Notes: generated by a model from the sequence alone, not told the origin. Numbered from the stretch's first letter, positions 7,973 to 17,173 are shown. The stretch is DNA of 60,063 nucleotides from Bacillota bacterium (GCA_023388195.1 JAEWGR010000158.1:1-60063), one strand, 5' to 3'. Made by a program: numbers and translations.

Positions 7973-8263
7973 TTGAAGACCGGAACTAAGAGAAGCAGTT
8001 CGAATGGCCGTGGGATGGGCATAATGACATTGTTTTTGATTACGGGGGCAGTGGTTGGTGGTATTTTGGGTGAACTTGCTGCCGGCATACCATTGCTTGC
8101 TGATGTTGTTCCCTATCTGATAAAGCCATTTCCTGTATTTGACCTACCGCCTGTAGCCATTAATCTGTATGTAATCAAAGTTGTTATCGGCTTTGCGTTA
8201 TACCCGAATTTAATGAGTATATTGGGGATTATAGCAGCCATCATTTTATTCCGGCGTTTTTAG
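7973..8263 (+). CDS. DUF4321 domain-containing small membrane protein
   Basis: This 96-residue protein has two hydrophobic segments (about 15-38 and 65-92) separated by a proline-rich loop (KPFPVFDLPPVAI). The pattern fits DUF4321, a family of unknown function that usually precedes maf in Clostridia and Negativicutes. The start is TTG at 7973 after GGGGAGGTTTAGG. The maf start follows 14 bases after the stop, so the two are probably co-transcribed. Confidence 0.8.
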   Translation: MKTGTKRSSSNGRGMGIMTLFLITGAVVGGILGELAAGIPLLADVVPYLIKPFPVFDLPPVAINLYVIKVVIGFALYPNLMSILGIIAAIILFRRF

Positions 8264-8277
8264 GGGAGGTTAACGGC

Positions 8278-8847
8278 ATGGCAATAGTTCTGGCATCATC
8301 ATCACCTAGGCGACAACAGCTTTTAGAGTTAATTGGCCTGGATTTTGATATTATCATTAGCGATGTTGAAGAAGATAATACAAAAGATATGCCACCACAT
8401 GAACTGGCGGTTGCCCATGCCCGTGATAAAGCTGTTGACGCCGCCCAACGGGCGACCCCCGGTGATATCATTATTGGGGCTGATACGATTGTCGTATTGA
8501 ATGGACAAGTATTTGGCAAACCGGTAGATTCTGCCGATGCCGTAAGGATGTTGACGGCTTTGGCCGGCAGAGACCATATTGTCATTTCCGGGGTGGCGGT
8601 AGTCAAGGAACAGCAGGTTTTTACCGGTTTCAATACTACTACTGTCCGCATGAAAGCGTTGCTGCCAGCACAAATCAAACGTTATGTCGACAGCGGTGAG
8701 CCGCTGGACAAGGCCGGCGCCTACGCTATCCAGGGACGGGGGACGCTGCTGGTGGAAAGTATTAATGGCTGTTACAACAATGTGGTTGGGCTGCCGCTTA
8801 CTACCCTGGCTGATCTTTTGCGCCAAGCCGGAGTAGAATTGCTATGA
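8278..8847 (+). CDS. maf: Maf family nucleoside triphosphate pyrophosphatase
   Basis: Maf proteins hydrolyse non-canonical or surplus nucleoside triphosphates (dTTP/UTP type) to monophosphates and were first linked to septum formation. The 189-residue product begins with the substrate-binding LASSSPRRQQLL and carries the active-site segments GADTIVV (near residue 67), FGKP, and AGAYAIQG (near 142-149). It overlaps the radC start by four bases (ATGA). The maf-radC-mreB order is conserved with B. subtilis. Confidence 0.95.
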   Translation: MAIVLASSSPRRQQLLELIGLDFDIIISDVEEDNTKDMPPHELAVAHARDKAVDAAQRATPGDIIIGADTIVVLNGQVFGKPVDSADAVRMLTALAGRDHIVISGVAVVKEQQVFTGFNTTTVRMKALLPAQIKRYVDSGEPLDKAGAYAIQGRGTLLVESINGCYNNVVGLPLTTLADLLRQAGVELL

Positions 8848-9533
8848 CAACGGACAAGCCGTTAATGATGAAGGAACGGCCGGCACCAGAACGGCCTCGT
8901 GAAAAAATGTTGGACAAGGGAACTGCAGCTCTGAGTAATGCGGAGTTGTTAGCTATCCTGTTGCGCACCGGCACCAAAAATTTGCCTGTTCATCGTTTAG
9001 CTGAGCAGCTTTTGGTTAAATATGATCTGAGCAGCCTTGGCAGTATATCCCCGCAGGAACTTAGCAAAACAGCAGGTATAGGCCTGGTTAAAGCCGTTAC
9101 TGTAGTAGCCGGTATTGAACTTGGGCGTAGATTGAGCTATAAAGAGCCTGGCGAACGGCCGGTAATTAAAAGCCCTAAAGATGCGGCCTGCTTAATGATG
9201 GGAGAACTGCGGTATCAGACAAAAGAGCATTTTATGGCCTTGCTGTTATCAACAAAAAATCATGTTATTGCCCGGGCAATTATTTCGGTAGGCAGTTTGA
9301 ATGCTTCTATTGTTCATCCGCGGGAGTTATTCCGGGAGGCCATTATCTATAGTGCTGCCGCTGTTATCTTAGTTCACAATCATCCAAGCGGTGATCCGGC
9401 CCCTAGTCAGGAAGATATTACTTTGACTAAGCAGCTTGTGGAAGCAGGCAATTTGCTGAATATCGCAGTACTTGACCACGTAATAATCGGCGATGGCAAG
9501 TATGTTAGTTTTAAAGAACAGGGAATAATATAA
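8844..9533 (+). CDS. radC: RadC family JAB-domain protein
   Basis: RadC carries an N-terminal helix-hairpin-helix region and a C-terminal JAB1/MPN metal-binding domain. The 229-residue protein shows ERPREKMLDKG near the start and the metal-binding signature VHNHPSGDPAPSQED near residues 176-190. The name derives from an old DNA-repair phenotype that has not held up; the true role is unsettled. It overlaps maf by four bases. Confidence 0.94.
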   Translation: MTTDKPLMMKERPAPERPREKMLDKGTAALSNAELLAILLRTGTKNLPVHRLAEQLLVKYDLSSLGSISPQELSKTAGIGLVKAVTVVAGIELGRRLSYKEPGERPVIKSPKDAACLMMGELRYQTKEHFMALLLSTKNHVIARAIISVGSLNASIVHPRELFREAIIYSAAAVILVHNHPSGDPAPSQEDITLTKQLVEAGNLLNIAVLDHVIIGDGKYVSFKEQGII

Positions 9534-9564
9534 ACAGGTTGTTTAATGAAAGGGGCAAAATTGT

Positions 9565-10599
9565 ATGTTTAATTTTTTCAGTTCGCTGTCGCGCGACATG
9601 GGAATAGATCTGGGGACTGCCAATACATTGGTGCACGTTAAAGGCCGGGGGATTGTTCTTCGTGAACCATCGGTAGTAGCCATCCAGCGTGACACCGGGG
9701 AAGTTCTTGCTGTTGGCGAAGAAGCCAAACAGATGATTGGCCGTACTCCTGGCAATATTGTGGCTATCAGGCCGCTTAAAGACGGTGTTATTGCCGACTT
9801 TGATGTGACTCAGGCCATGCTCAAATACTTTATCAGAAAAGCTATGGATTCGAAGTCTTTTATCCGGCCCAGAGTCATTGTCGGGGTGCCATCAGGGGTT
9901 ACGGAGGTTGAAAAACGAGCAGTTATTGATGCTACTATCCAGGCTGGCGCCCGGGAGGCCTATTTAATCGAAGAGCCAATGGCGGCTGCTATTGGTGCTG
10001 GCCTGCCTGTACATGAGCCTACAGGCAATATGGTTGTTGATATCGGGGGCGGGACAACTGAGGTGGCGGTAATTTCCCTCGGTGGCATTGTTACCAGCCG
10101 GTCGATTCGTATTGGCGGCGATGAAATGGATGAAGCAATTGTTCAATATATAAAACGCACTTATAATCTAATGATTGGCGAACGTACTGCCGAAGAGGTG
10201 AAAATTAAGATTGGCTCGGCAATTCCGCCACGAGCCGATGAGCAGATGGACGTCCGGGGACGTGACCTGGTAACCGGGCTGCCAAAGACACTGACCATTA
10301 AAGCCGGCGAGGTGCAATTAGCTCTGAGCGAACCGGTGGCAGGAATTATCGAGGCCGTTAAGGTAACCCTGGAGAAAACTCCGCCCGAACTGGCTTCGGA
10401 CATCATGGATCGTGGAATTGTAATGACTGGTGGTGGATCTTTATTAAGGGGGCTTGATATCCTTCTCAATAAGGAAACCGGTATGCCGGTACATATCTCT
10501 GAGGATGCTTTATCCTGTGTGGCCGCAGGTACAGGGGGGGCTCTGGAGAGTATTGACTTATTAAAACGTGTGTTAATGACTCCCAAAAAGCTTGGGTAA
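9565..10599 (+). CDS. mreB: Rod shape-determining actin homologue MreB
   Basis: MreB polymerises at the membrane and guides elongation-mode peptidoglycan synthesis. The actin-type phosphate loops are visible: GIDLGTANTLVHVKG near residue 13 and VDIGGGTTEVAVISLGG near residue 160. The 344-residue length is standard. The ATG follows an AAAGGGG Shine-Dalgarno. mreC begins 45 bases after its stop, followed by mreD and PBP2, which gives the whole elongation machinery in one run. Confidence 0.97.
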   Translation: MFNFFSSLSRDMGIDLGTANTLVHVKGRGIVLREPSVVAIQRDTGEVLAVGEEAKQMIGRTPGNIVAIRPLKDGVIADFDVTQAMLKYFIRKAMDSKSFIRPRVIVGVPSGVTEVEKRAVIDATIQAGAREAYLIEEPMAAAIGAGLPVHEPTGNMVVDIGGGTTEVAVISLGGIVTSRSIRIGGDEMDEAIVQYIKRTYNLMIGERTAEEVKIKIGSAIPPRADEQMDVRGRDLVTGLPKTLTIKAGEVQLALSEPVAGIIEAVKVTLEKTPPELASDIMDRGIVMTGGGSLLRGLDILLNKETGMPVHISEDALSCVAAGTGGALESIDLLKRVLMTPKKLG

Positions 10600-10644
10600 A
10601 GAATATATTTTCAGTTTCATTTCTATAAGAAAGGAGTCCGGAAA

Positions 10645-11556
10645 GTGCGATTCATTCACAAAAAGACGGTCATCCTTGTAGTGGCGGTACTTACCGTCTT
10701 TTTGCTGGCCGGTACGATAGCCAAGGGGAAATATCAATTTGCTTTTATGGAACAGGTTGTAATCACACTGCTAACACCGGTGGAATACGTTCTCATGAAA
10801 GTGGGTTATGGTGTCCGCCAAACCGGATCATTTACCGGTCAGCTAATGACCGTTTACAGGGATAACCAGACGCTCAAGGCCGAAATTGAAAATTTGCGCC
10901 AAAACAGCGTTAATATTACTGAAATTCAGGCCGAGAATAGCCGGCTGCGGGCGATGCTTGATTATAAGAACCGGGCACCACAATTTGATTTTGTTACCGC
11001 TCAGGTTATTGCCCGGGACCCGGGTACCTGGACAAGTATCATTATGATTAATCGTGGAGCTGCTGATGGCATCGCTAAAGATATGCCTGTGGTAACTGCC
11101 CAGGGACTTGTGGGCAGTGTTGTCAGTGTCTACAGCAATGCTGCCAAAGTACAACTGATTTTAGATCCGCGCAGTGCGGTGGGGTGTCTGGTGCAGCGCC
11201 CCGAATCACGGGTAGCCGGTATCGTGGAGGGAAGCAGCGCCAGTCCGGTGTCACCCCATATGGTCAATATTGCCCGGGATGCAGATATTATTAAAAGTGA
11301 TAAAATAATTACCTCCGGTTTTGGCGGTATTTATCCCAAAGGGGTATTAGTAGGGGAAGTCGTAGATATTATTAATGATGAAGGCGGGTTGTTAAAATAT
11401 GCTGTCTTGAAGCCGGCAGTAGATTTTGATAGACTAGAAGAGGTATTAGTCATTGTCCGCTCACGCGAACCGATCCCTGTCCCGCAGCCGGTAACACCGC
11501 CGTCTGCAGCCGGGGGCCAAGCTTCTGGCCAGCCGGCGAAAGGGACGACGCCATGA
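10645..11556 (+). CDS. mreC: Rod shape-determining protein MreC
   Basis: MreC is a bitopic scaffold that links MreB to PBP2. The 303 residues comprise a short cytoplasmic tail, one helix (about 9-28), a coiled-coil segment (about 70-110, QTLKAEIENLRQ), the double beta-barrel periplasmic domain (VITRDPGTW-like, RSAVGCLVQ), and a proline/alanine-rich C-terminal tail. It starts with GTG at 10645 after AAAGGAG. The stop overlaps mreD by four bases. Confidence 0.94.
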   Translation: MRFIHKKTVILVVAVLTVFLLAGTIAKGKYQFAFMEQVVITLLTPVEYVLMKVGYGVRQTGSFTGQLMTVYRDNQTLKAEIENLRQNSVNITEIQAENSRLRAMLDYKNRAPQFDFVTAQVIARDPGTWTSIIMINRGAADGIAKDMPVVTAQGLVGSVVSVYSNAAKVQLILDPRSAVGCLVQRPESRVAGIVEGSSASPVSPHMVNIARDADIIKSDKIITSGFGGIYPKGVLVGEVVDIINDEGGLLKYAVLKPAVDFDRLEEVLVIVRSREPIPVPQPVTPPSAAGGQASGQPAKGTTP

Positions 11557-12047
11557 AGACAACATTGGCCTGGGCTGGATTATTGATTGGCACGATCGCC
11601 GTTCAGGCGGTCTTGCTGCCACTTATATTTACCCAAGGTATTAAGCCTGACATCATCTTGATTATTATTATGGCGGCCGGTTTGCTGGCCGGCCGGGAGC
11701 GTGCTGTCGGCATAGCTTTTTTTGCCGGCTTGCTGCAGGATTTTGCTTCCGGCAATGTTTTTGGTCTTAACACGTTATCTAAGATGGCCACAGGTTATGC
11801 TGCTGGTTTAGCTGAACGCAAGGTATTTAAAGAAAGTATTCTATTGCCTGTATTAGCAGTTATTATAGCTACTCTCTTTAACAGCGCATGTATGCAAGCG
11901 CTGCTTTTTATACTGGGATATAAGGTTGAACCGGCTTCTGTTTTTCTGAATCAGGTTTTGCCAGCCTTAGGTTATAATATTTTATTCTGTATTCCAGTCC
12001 ACAGATTAATTTACCGGATAACTTTCGGTAACCGCAGCCAATTTTAA
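11553..12047 (+). CDS. mreD: Rod shape-determining protein MreD
   Basis: MreD is a membrane protein of about five helices, required with MreB and MreC for rod shape. The 164-residue sequence is hydrophobic throughout and keeps the family feature GLLQDFASGNVFGLNTLSKM near residue 60-80. It is coupled to mreC (ATGA overlap) and lies 105 bases before the PBP2 gene. That gap holds no gene and no obvious terminator. Confidence 0.93.
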   Translation: MKTTLAWAGLLIGTIAVQAVLLPLIFTQGIKPDIILIIIMAAGLLAGRERAVGIAFFAGLLQDFASGNVFGLNTLSKMATGYAAGLAERKVFKESILLPVLAVIIATLFNSACMQALLFILGYKVEPASVFLNQVLPALGYNILFCIPVHRLIYRITFGNRSQF

Positions 12048-12152
12048 TTAGATACATATTAGCCTTTCAAAGATTGCAGGACCGATTGTCAGCTGGGTGG
12101 CTACAAGCGGAATCTTATTGGCGTACAGGTTATATTTAAGAAAGAGGTCATT

Positions 12153-13982
12153 ATGCTTACTAAGCGATTAAATGGCAGGATTGAAATATTAGGTTTTGTC
12201 ATGTTTTTTATATTTATTGCGTTAGTGGGCCGCCTGGGCTATCTGCAAATGGCACAGGGGCAGTATTATGAGCGGCTGGCCGATGGTAATCGAATCAGGC
12301 TCATTCCGATTATGGCCCCACGGGGCGTTTTTTATGACCGGAATGGCGTCATGTTAGTTTCCAACCGCCCAGGGTTTACCGTTTCTTTACTGTCGATTAG
12401 CGGGCCTGTGCCGGATGCGGTTCTGGATAAATTAGCCGGTATTCTGAACATGAATGTCCGTGATATTAAAGCTAAAGTAGCACAGCACTCCGGTTCTTTT
12501 GAACCGATACGTATTAAGACAGATCTTGGCCCTGATATTGTTACCAAGATCGAAGAGCGCAGGGCTGAATTGCCAGGTGTGGTTATTGAAATTCAACCGT
12601 TGAGGAACTATGTTAATAATGAGCTTGCTGCCCATATCTTTGGTTATGTCAGCGAGATTAATGAAACTGAGCTGGAAAAGCGGAAAGCGGATGGCTATAA
12701 AGCCGGTGACATTGTTGGTAAATTCGGTTTGGAAAAAGTATATGACAAAGAAATTAGGGGAACAGACGGCGGCAATCAGGTCGAGGTTGATGTTAGCGGC
12801 CGCCCTGTACAGGTACTTGGCAAAAAGGATCCGCTGCCCGGTCATAACCTGGTGCTGACAATTGATTACCGGGTGCAAAAAGCGGCGGAAACAGCCATTG
12901 ATGAGCAGTTGGCCTATCTGCAGACGAAAACTGAGTTTAACAAAGCAAAAGCAGCAGCAGCGGTCGTGTTAAATCCTAAGAACGGTGAAATTTTGGCCAT
13001 GGTCAGCCGGCCTAGTTTTAATCCTAACCTGTTTAATGGCGGTATCTCTGAAAAAGACTGGAAGCTGCTCAATGATAACCCTTATCACCCGATGGATAAT
13101 AAAGCCATCTCCGGCGAATATCCGCCAGGCTCTACCTTTAAAATAATTACCGGTGCCGCGGCGCTGGAGCTCGGGAAAGTAACGCCGCAGGAGAAAATCC
13201 TGGATACCGGTACACACTGGCTTATTCCCAAAGGCAATGCTATGGGCGAAGCTCTGGGGTGGATTAATTTTCGGGAAGCGTTGTCCAAGTCTGATAACGT
13301 GTATTTTTATGAAATGGGCAACCGGTTGGGAATTGATAACCTGGAGAAGTATGCCCGTATGTTTGGACTGGGAGCGCTTACTGGCATCAACCTTCCCGGG
13401 GAATCGGAAGGCTTAGTGGCTAACCAGCGTTATAAAGAAAAGGTATATGGTGAAGACTGGTATTTATCTGAGACTTTTGATGCTGCGATTGGTCAGGGCT
13501 TTCAACTGACTACACCGCTGCAAATGGCTGTGGTTATCAGCGAGATTGCCAATGGCGGTCATCGTTACCGGCCTAATCTGGTGAGTAAGATTACCAGCAC
13601 CAGCGGTGAGACCCTGACAACCTTTGGCCCGGAGGAAGTTGGGCGGGTGACGATTTCCGACAGTACACTAACTCTTATTCGTGAATCACTGCGCGAGGTA
13701 GCCCAGGAAGGTGGTACTGCGGCCGATTTTCATGACTTCCCTATTGCTATAGCCGGTAAGACGGGAACAGCGGAAAACTCTCATGGCCATGATCACGGCT
13801 GGTTTGTTGCTTATGGGCCCTATGAGGATCCGCGCGTAGCTGTGGCTGTTATTGTTGAACAGGGGGGGTTCGGTACATCCTCGGCGGCGCCGATCGCGAA
13901 AAAAATACTGGAAGCCGCGTTTAATATTAACCAGACAGTCTCTGAAGCGGCAAAAACCCACCGCCCCCAGACTGCACTATAA
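12153..13982 (+). CDS. mrdA: Penicillin-binding protein 2, elongation transpeptidase
   Basis: This class B PBP cross-links peptidoglycan during cell elongation together with RodA. The 609-residue protein has one N-terminal helix (about 10-30), a PBP dimerisation domain, and a transpeptidase domain. That domain has the active-site motif STFK (PPGSTFKIITG, near residue 325), SDN (near 378) and KTG (AGKTGTAEN, near 535). It follows mreD and ends before a bidirectional terminator that faces the reverse-strand transporter. The rodA gene lies about 3.3 kb downstream, past minCDE. Confidence 0.95.
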   Translation: MLTKRLNGRIEILGFVMFFIFIALVGRLGYLQMAQGQYYERLADGNRIRLIPIMAPRGVFYDRNGVMLVSNRPGFTVSLLSISGPVPDAVLDKLAGILNMNVRDIKAKVAQHSGSFEPIRIKTDLGPDIVTKIEERRAELPGVVIEIQPLRNYVNNELAAHIFGYVSEINETELEKRKADGYKAGDIVGKFGLEKVYDKEIRGTDGGNQVEVDVSGRPVQVLGKKDPLPGHNLVLTIDYRVQKAAETAIDEQLAYLQTKTEFNKAKAAAAVVLNPKNGEILAMVSRPSFNPNLFNGGISEKDWKLLNDNPYHPMDNKAISGEYPPGSTFKIITGAAALELGKVTPQEKILDTGTHWLIPKGNAMGEALGWINFREALSKSDNVYFYEMGNRLGIDNLEKYARMFGLGALTGINLPGESEGLVANQRYKEKVYGEDWYLSETFDAAIGQGFQLTTPLQMAVVISEIANGGHRYRPNLVSKITSTSGETLTTFGPEEVGRVTISDSTLTLIRESLREVAQEGGTAADFHDFPIAIAGKTGTAENSHGHDHGWFVAYGPYEDPRVAVAVIVEQGGFGTSSAAPIAKKILEAAFNINQTVSEAAKTHRPQTAL

Positions 13983-14024
13983 TGTGTGTATTCGCGCTTG
14001 TATTACAAATAAAATTCTGGCAAT

Positions 14025-14063
14025 AAAAACAGGATCAGGCTTTATAATGCCTGATCCTGTTTT
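14025..14063. terminator. Bidirectional terminator between mrdA and the SBF gene
   Basis: AAAACAGGATCAGGC and GCCTGATCCTGTTTT form a 15-bp perfect stem with an 8-nt loop. Flanking A residues on the left and T residues on the right let it work for both converging genes. Confidence 0.9.
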
Positions 14064-14100
14064 ATGTTAGCAAATAGATTTCCGCCAGCAACGGTGTGGG

Positions 14101-15063
14101 TTAGGCCAGACGCTTATTAGGGGCAAATTTCTGAAACAGATAGGGTATGACGGCGGCAAATGGCTGTTGATACAAGATAAACATTGTGATTGGCACGGCA
14201 ACAGGCGGTGGAAAAAAAGTCAGGGCTAATACCAGGCCAAAACTTATATTGCGCAGTCCTACGCAATAAATCATGGCCAGGGTTGTTGCTTTTGACCGGT
14301 CACGGAGCAGGTACGAGCCCAGGAAACCGGTAAAATAGCCGGCGCCTACCAGCAGCATGGTAATTAAGACTATCTTCAGGGTGGCAATGTCCCAACTGAT
14401 ACTGGGCCCGACGATTGCGGCATTGATAAAAATTACCGTAAAGAAGGCAATTTTGGAGATGAAGCCGGCAACGATTTTAATTCCCGGCGTAAGCAGGGTG
14501 CTGCTGTAATCATGCAGGGCCATGCCTAATAGGCTGGGGACGGTTACCATGAGCAGCAGCTGAAACATCATTTGCATATAGTCAAGCTGCAGTACCTGCC
14601 CAATCACGATTTGAAAGAAGAAAGGCAGCATGACCGGTACAACGAGGGTGTCCAGGGTGACAGAAACCAGCGCAATGGAAACATTTCCCTGGGTCATAGC
14701 CGTCCAGATGACTGAGGTTACGCCGATCGGGGTAGAGGCACCGATTAAATAACCTAACTGCACATTGTGATTACCGGCAAACAGGCTAAGTCCGGTCAGC
14801 CAGGCAATGAGCGGTGAGATAATATGGATTAATATCAGTATCCATATGGGAATAAGCGGCTTTTTAAGTACTTGCAGGAATTCTTTAAAGCTTATATCAA
14901 GGGCGGTAACAAACGTCATATAAGCGAAAGCGCCAATTACTACTGTCCTGAGAATAGCAGAGTCGGAGAGGGGAGCAAGAAAACCGCAGAGCAAGGCCGA
15001 TAAAACAATTAAGAACATGCGCTGGCTCAACCAGGCAGTTATTTTTGTCAAACAAGTAAGCAT
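14101..15063 (-). CDS. Bile acid:sodium symporter (SBF/BASS) family transporter
   Basis: This 320-residue, ten-helix membrane protein has the SBF-family features: GASTPIGVTSVIWTAMTQGN near residue 108-127 and YCVGLRNISFGL near residue 270. Members move organic acids, often with sodium; the substrate cannot be told here. The ATG at 15063 follows a clean TTGGAGGTTAATC on the reverse strand. It is the only reverse-strand gene in the shape/division block and splits mrdA from minC, which suggests a later insertion into a conserved gene order. Confidence 0.85.
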   Translation of the reverse strand: MLTCLTKITAWLSQRMFLIVLSALLCGFLAPLSDSAILRTVVIGAFAYMTFVTALDISFKEFLQVLKKPLIPIWILILIHIISPLIAWLTGLSLFAGNHNVQLGYLIGASTPIGVTSVIWTAMTQGNVSIALVSVTLDTLVVPVMLPFFFQIVIGQVLQLDYMQMMFQLLLMVTVPSLLGMALHDYSSTLLTPGIKIVAGFISKIAFFTVIFINAAIVGPSISWDIATLKIVLITMLLVGAGYFTGFLGSYLLRDRSKATTLAMIYCVGLRNISFGLVLALTFFPPPVAVPITMFILYQQPFAAVIPYLFQKFAPNKRLA

Positions 15064-15192
15064 GATTAACCTCCAATTGAGAAACTAATTATTATATTCC
15101 TGGTTGTTGATTAGATCCCTCTTCTGGCTGGCAATTTTAACAGGCACTGCTTAAATACCTGCAGGAAATTTGTTAATTAAGGCGAATTTTAG

Positions 15193-15223
15193 TTGACATA
15201 TAGATAATAACATATGGTAAAAT
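15193..15223 (+). promoter_or_regulatory. Promoter of the min genes
   Basis: A perfect TTGACA lies at 15193-15198. Downstream are TAAAAT at 15218-15223 (spacer 19) and the overlapping TATGGT at 15214-15219 (spacer 15). The spacing is not ideal for either -10, but the position just before minC is right. Confidence 0.5.
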
Positions 15224-15236
15224 TTAGGGAGTAGGT

Positions 15237-15905
15237 ATGCGGGAGGATATAGTATTTAAGGGCCACAAAGGCGGTCTGGAGTTAGTTATCAATGAATCAG
15301 TTGATTTTACCTCTCTTTTGGAGCAGTTAAAGGAGAAACTGGAATCGGCGGCCCATTTTTTTACAGGCAACGCCGGTGTGAAGGTGGTAGCTGATTCTAA
15401 TTCATTGACCGGAGATGAACGACGGCAGCTTATCAACCTTTTGGCGGATTATGGACTGGCTCTGTATGACCAGACGGTACCGCCCAATTTGGCAGGCAGT
15501 ACAGGCAGCTTGGACGGTGAAATCCCGGTAGAATACCGGCAGGAGCCGGCGGGCGGAAAAATCTTGATTGTATCCAGGATGCTTCGTGGCGGACAGCGAA
15601 TCATGTTTAACGGCTCGGTTATTATTATGGGTGATGTAAACCCCGGGGCAGAAATCATTGCCGGCGGCAGTATCACGATTAAGGGTACCTGCCGGGGGGT
15701 GGCTCATGCCGGTGCTAATGGTGATCAACTAGCGACGATTACTGCCGATAAACTGATTGCCGGCCAACTAAGAATAGCGGGAATGATTGCCAGAGCTCCC
15801 GATAATCAGGACAATCCCACCTGCAGGGAGACTGCACGCATAATACGGGGTATTGTTGTTATTGAACCGGCAGATAAGGTGAATTTAGCGGCAAAGGAAG
15901 GGTAA
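15237..15905 (+). CDS. minC: Septum site-determining protein MinC
   Basis: MinC inhibits FtsZ ring assembly away from mid-cell. The 222-residue protein has the variable N-terminal FtsZ-binding domain (residues 1-100) and the C-terminal beta-helix that binds MinD, shown by GGQRIMFNGSVIIMGDVNPGAEIIAGGSI near 117-147 (hexapeptide-like repeats). It is the first min gene. Unusually, 99 bases containing a repeat element with a terminator-like hairpin separate it from minD. Confidence 0.94.
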   Translation: MREDIVFKGHKGGLELVINESVDFTSLLEQLKEKLESAAHFFTGNAGVKVVADSNSLTGDERRQLINLLADYGLALYDQTVPPNLAGSTGSLDGEIPVEYRQEPAGGKILIVSRMLRGGQRIMFNGSVIIMGDVNPGAEIIAGGSITIKGTCRGVAHAGANGDQLATITADKLIAGQLRIAGMIARAPDNQDNPTCRETARIIRGIVVIEPADKVNLAAKEG

Positions 15906-15980
15906 ATCTTGACTATACCCAAAGGCACAGGCGGTTTCTGCCGGCGTCCTGAGGGACTTGGCACAAGCCAAGTCTTTTCT
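15902..15980 (+). repeat. Intergenic repeat, copy B (between minC and minD)
   Basis: This copy is close to the consensus: GTAAATCTTGACTATACCC, then CAGGCGGTTTCTGCCGGCGTCC and GAGGGACTTGGCACAAGCCAAG followed by TCTTTTCTT. The end is a 7-bp stem with a 4-nt loop and a T-rich tail, so it could act as an attenuator inside the min operon. Confidence 0.75.
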
Positions 15981-16004
15981 TAATAAATTGTAGGAGGTAC
16001 ATAG

Positions 16005-16796
16005 ATGGGGGAAGTAATTGTCATTACATCAGGCAAGGGCGGCGTAGGAAAAACGACGACAACAGCCAATCTTGGCACTGGTTTCGCCCTGCAGGGTAAA
16101 AAGGTGGTCCTAGTAGATGCTGATATTGGTCTGCGCAACCTTGATGTGGTCATGGGGCTTGAAAATAGAATTGTGTATGATTTAGTGGATGTAACAGATG
16201 GCAATTGCCGTTTGAAGCAGGCCCTGATCCGGGACAAGCGGTATGAAACGCTCTATTTACTGCCGGCTGCGCAGACCAGGGACAAAAATGCCGTAACGCC
16301 TGATCAAATGCAGCAGCTTTGCCGGGAGCTGGCTCAGGAATTTGATTATGTTATCATCGATTGTCCAGCCGGTATCGAGCAGGGATTCAAAAATGCCATT
16401 GCCGGTGCGGATCGGGCTATTATCGTTACCACACCGGAAGTATCGGCCGTTCGGGACGCCGACCGGATTATTGGTTTGCTGGAATCGGAAGGAAAACATA
16501 ATCCTAAGCTAATTGTTAATCGCATTCGCCCGCTGATGGTTAAAAAAGGCGATATGATGGATATTGATGATATTATTGAAATCCTGGCTGTTGATTTGCT
16601 GGGGGTTATTCCGGAAGATGAGTACATTGTTATTTCGACTAACCGCGGTGAACCGGCAATCGCCAATACGACAGCTCTGGCTGGTATTGCCTATCGCAAT
16701 ATTATACGGCGACTGATGGGGGAAAATGTGCCGCTTATGACACTTGAAGTTAATGATAGCTTATGGGGTAAGTTCAAAAAAGTGTTAGGGTTTTAA
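16005..16796 (+). CDS. minD: Septum site-determining ATPase MinD
   Basis: MinD is a membrane-associated ParA-type ATPase that recruits MinC and is released by MinE. The deviant Walker A motif GKGGVGKTTTTANLG lies at residues 10-24, followed by DADIGLRNLDVVMG (near 38-51). The C-terminal LWGKFKKVLGF is the amphipathic membrane-targeting helix. AGGAGGT precedes the ATG. The length, 263 residues, is typical. Confidence 0.97.
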   Translation: MGEVIVITSGKGGVGKTTTTANLGTGFALQGKKVVLVDADIGLRNLDVVMGLENRIVYDLVDVTDGNCRLKQALIRDKRYETLYLLPAAQTRDKNAVTPDQMQQLCRELAQEFDYVIIDCPAGIEQGFKNAIAGADRAIIVTTPEVSAVRDADRIIGLLESEGKHNPKLIVNRIRPLMVKKGDMMDIDDIIEILAVDLLGVIPEDEYIVISTNRGEPAIANTTALAGIAYRNIIRRLMGENVPLMTLEVNDSLWGKFKKVLGF

Positions 16797-16819
16797 ATAG
16801 TGCCAGGGGGGGAATAAAG

Positions 16820-17098
16820 GTGTTTGAGCTTATACAAAAACTGTTTGGCAGAGAGCCTCAGGGATCGAAAGCCATTGCCAAGGAACGGCTCAGATTTGTT
16901 CTGGTGCATGATCGTGTCAATGTATCGCCGCAGTTTATGGAAGTCATTAAAGATGATATGATAAAAGTGATCTCCAACTATATGGATATTAATGAAACCG
17001 AGATGGAAATCAGTCTGACCAAGACCAATACACAAGTGGCTTTGGTAGCTAATATTCCGGTCAATCGCATGAAGCGGGGGGCCATGGCCGGTGAGTAA
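16820..17098 (+). CDS. minE: Cell division topological specificity factor MinE
   Basis: MinE stimulates MinD ATPase and drives pole-to-pole oscillation. The 92-residue protein has the N-terminal membrane/MinD-binding segment (MFELIQKLFG), the anti-MinCD helix region (AKERLRFVLVHDRVNVSP, near 22-40) and the dimerisation domain. It starts with GTG at 16820 after AGGGGGGGAA. Presence of MinE argues for oscillation rather than the DivIVA-only system of Bacillus. Confidence 0.94.
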   Translation: MFELIQKLFGREPQGSKAIAKERLRFVLVHDRVNVSPQFMEVIKDDMIKVISNYMDINETEMEISLTKTNTQVALVANIPVNRMKRGAMAGE

Positions 17099-17105
17099 TT
17101 TTATG

Positions 17106-17138
17106 AAAGCAGAGTAAAGCAAAGTACTCTGCTTTTTT
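17106..17138 (+). terminator. Terminator after minE
   Basis: AAAGCAGAGTA (17106-17116) and TACTCTGCTTT (17125-17135) form an 11-bp stem with an 8-nt loop and continue into a T run. Confidence 0.88.
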
Positions 17139-17173
17139 CTTTTGCATGATCCGTAAGTATACTGGTTCTGATT

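Noticed and set aside
14101..15063. SBF transporter as a mobile-element cargo
   Set aside because: It breaks the mrdA-minC order, but there is no transposase, no terminal repeat and no tRNA or attachment site. Base composition looks like the neighbours.
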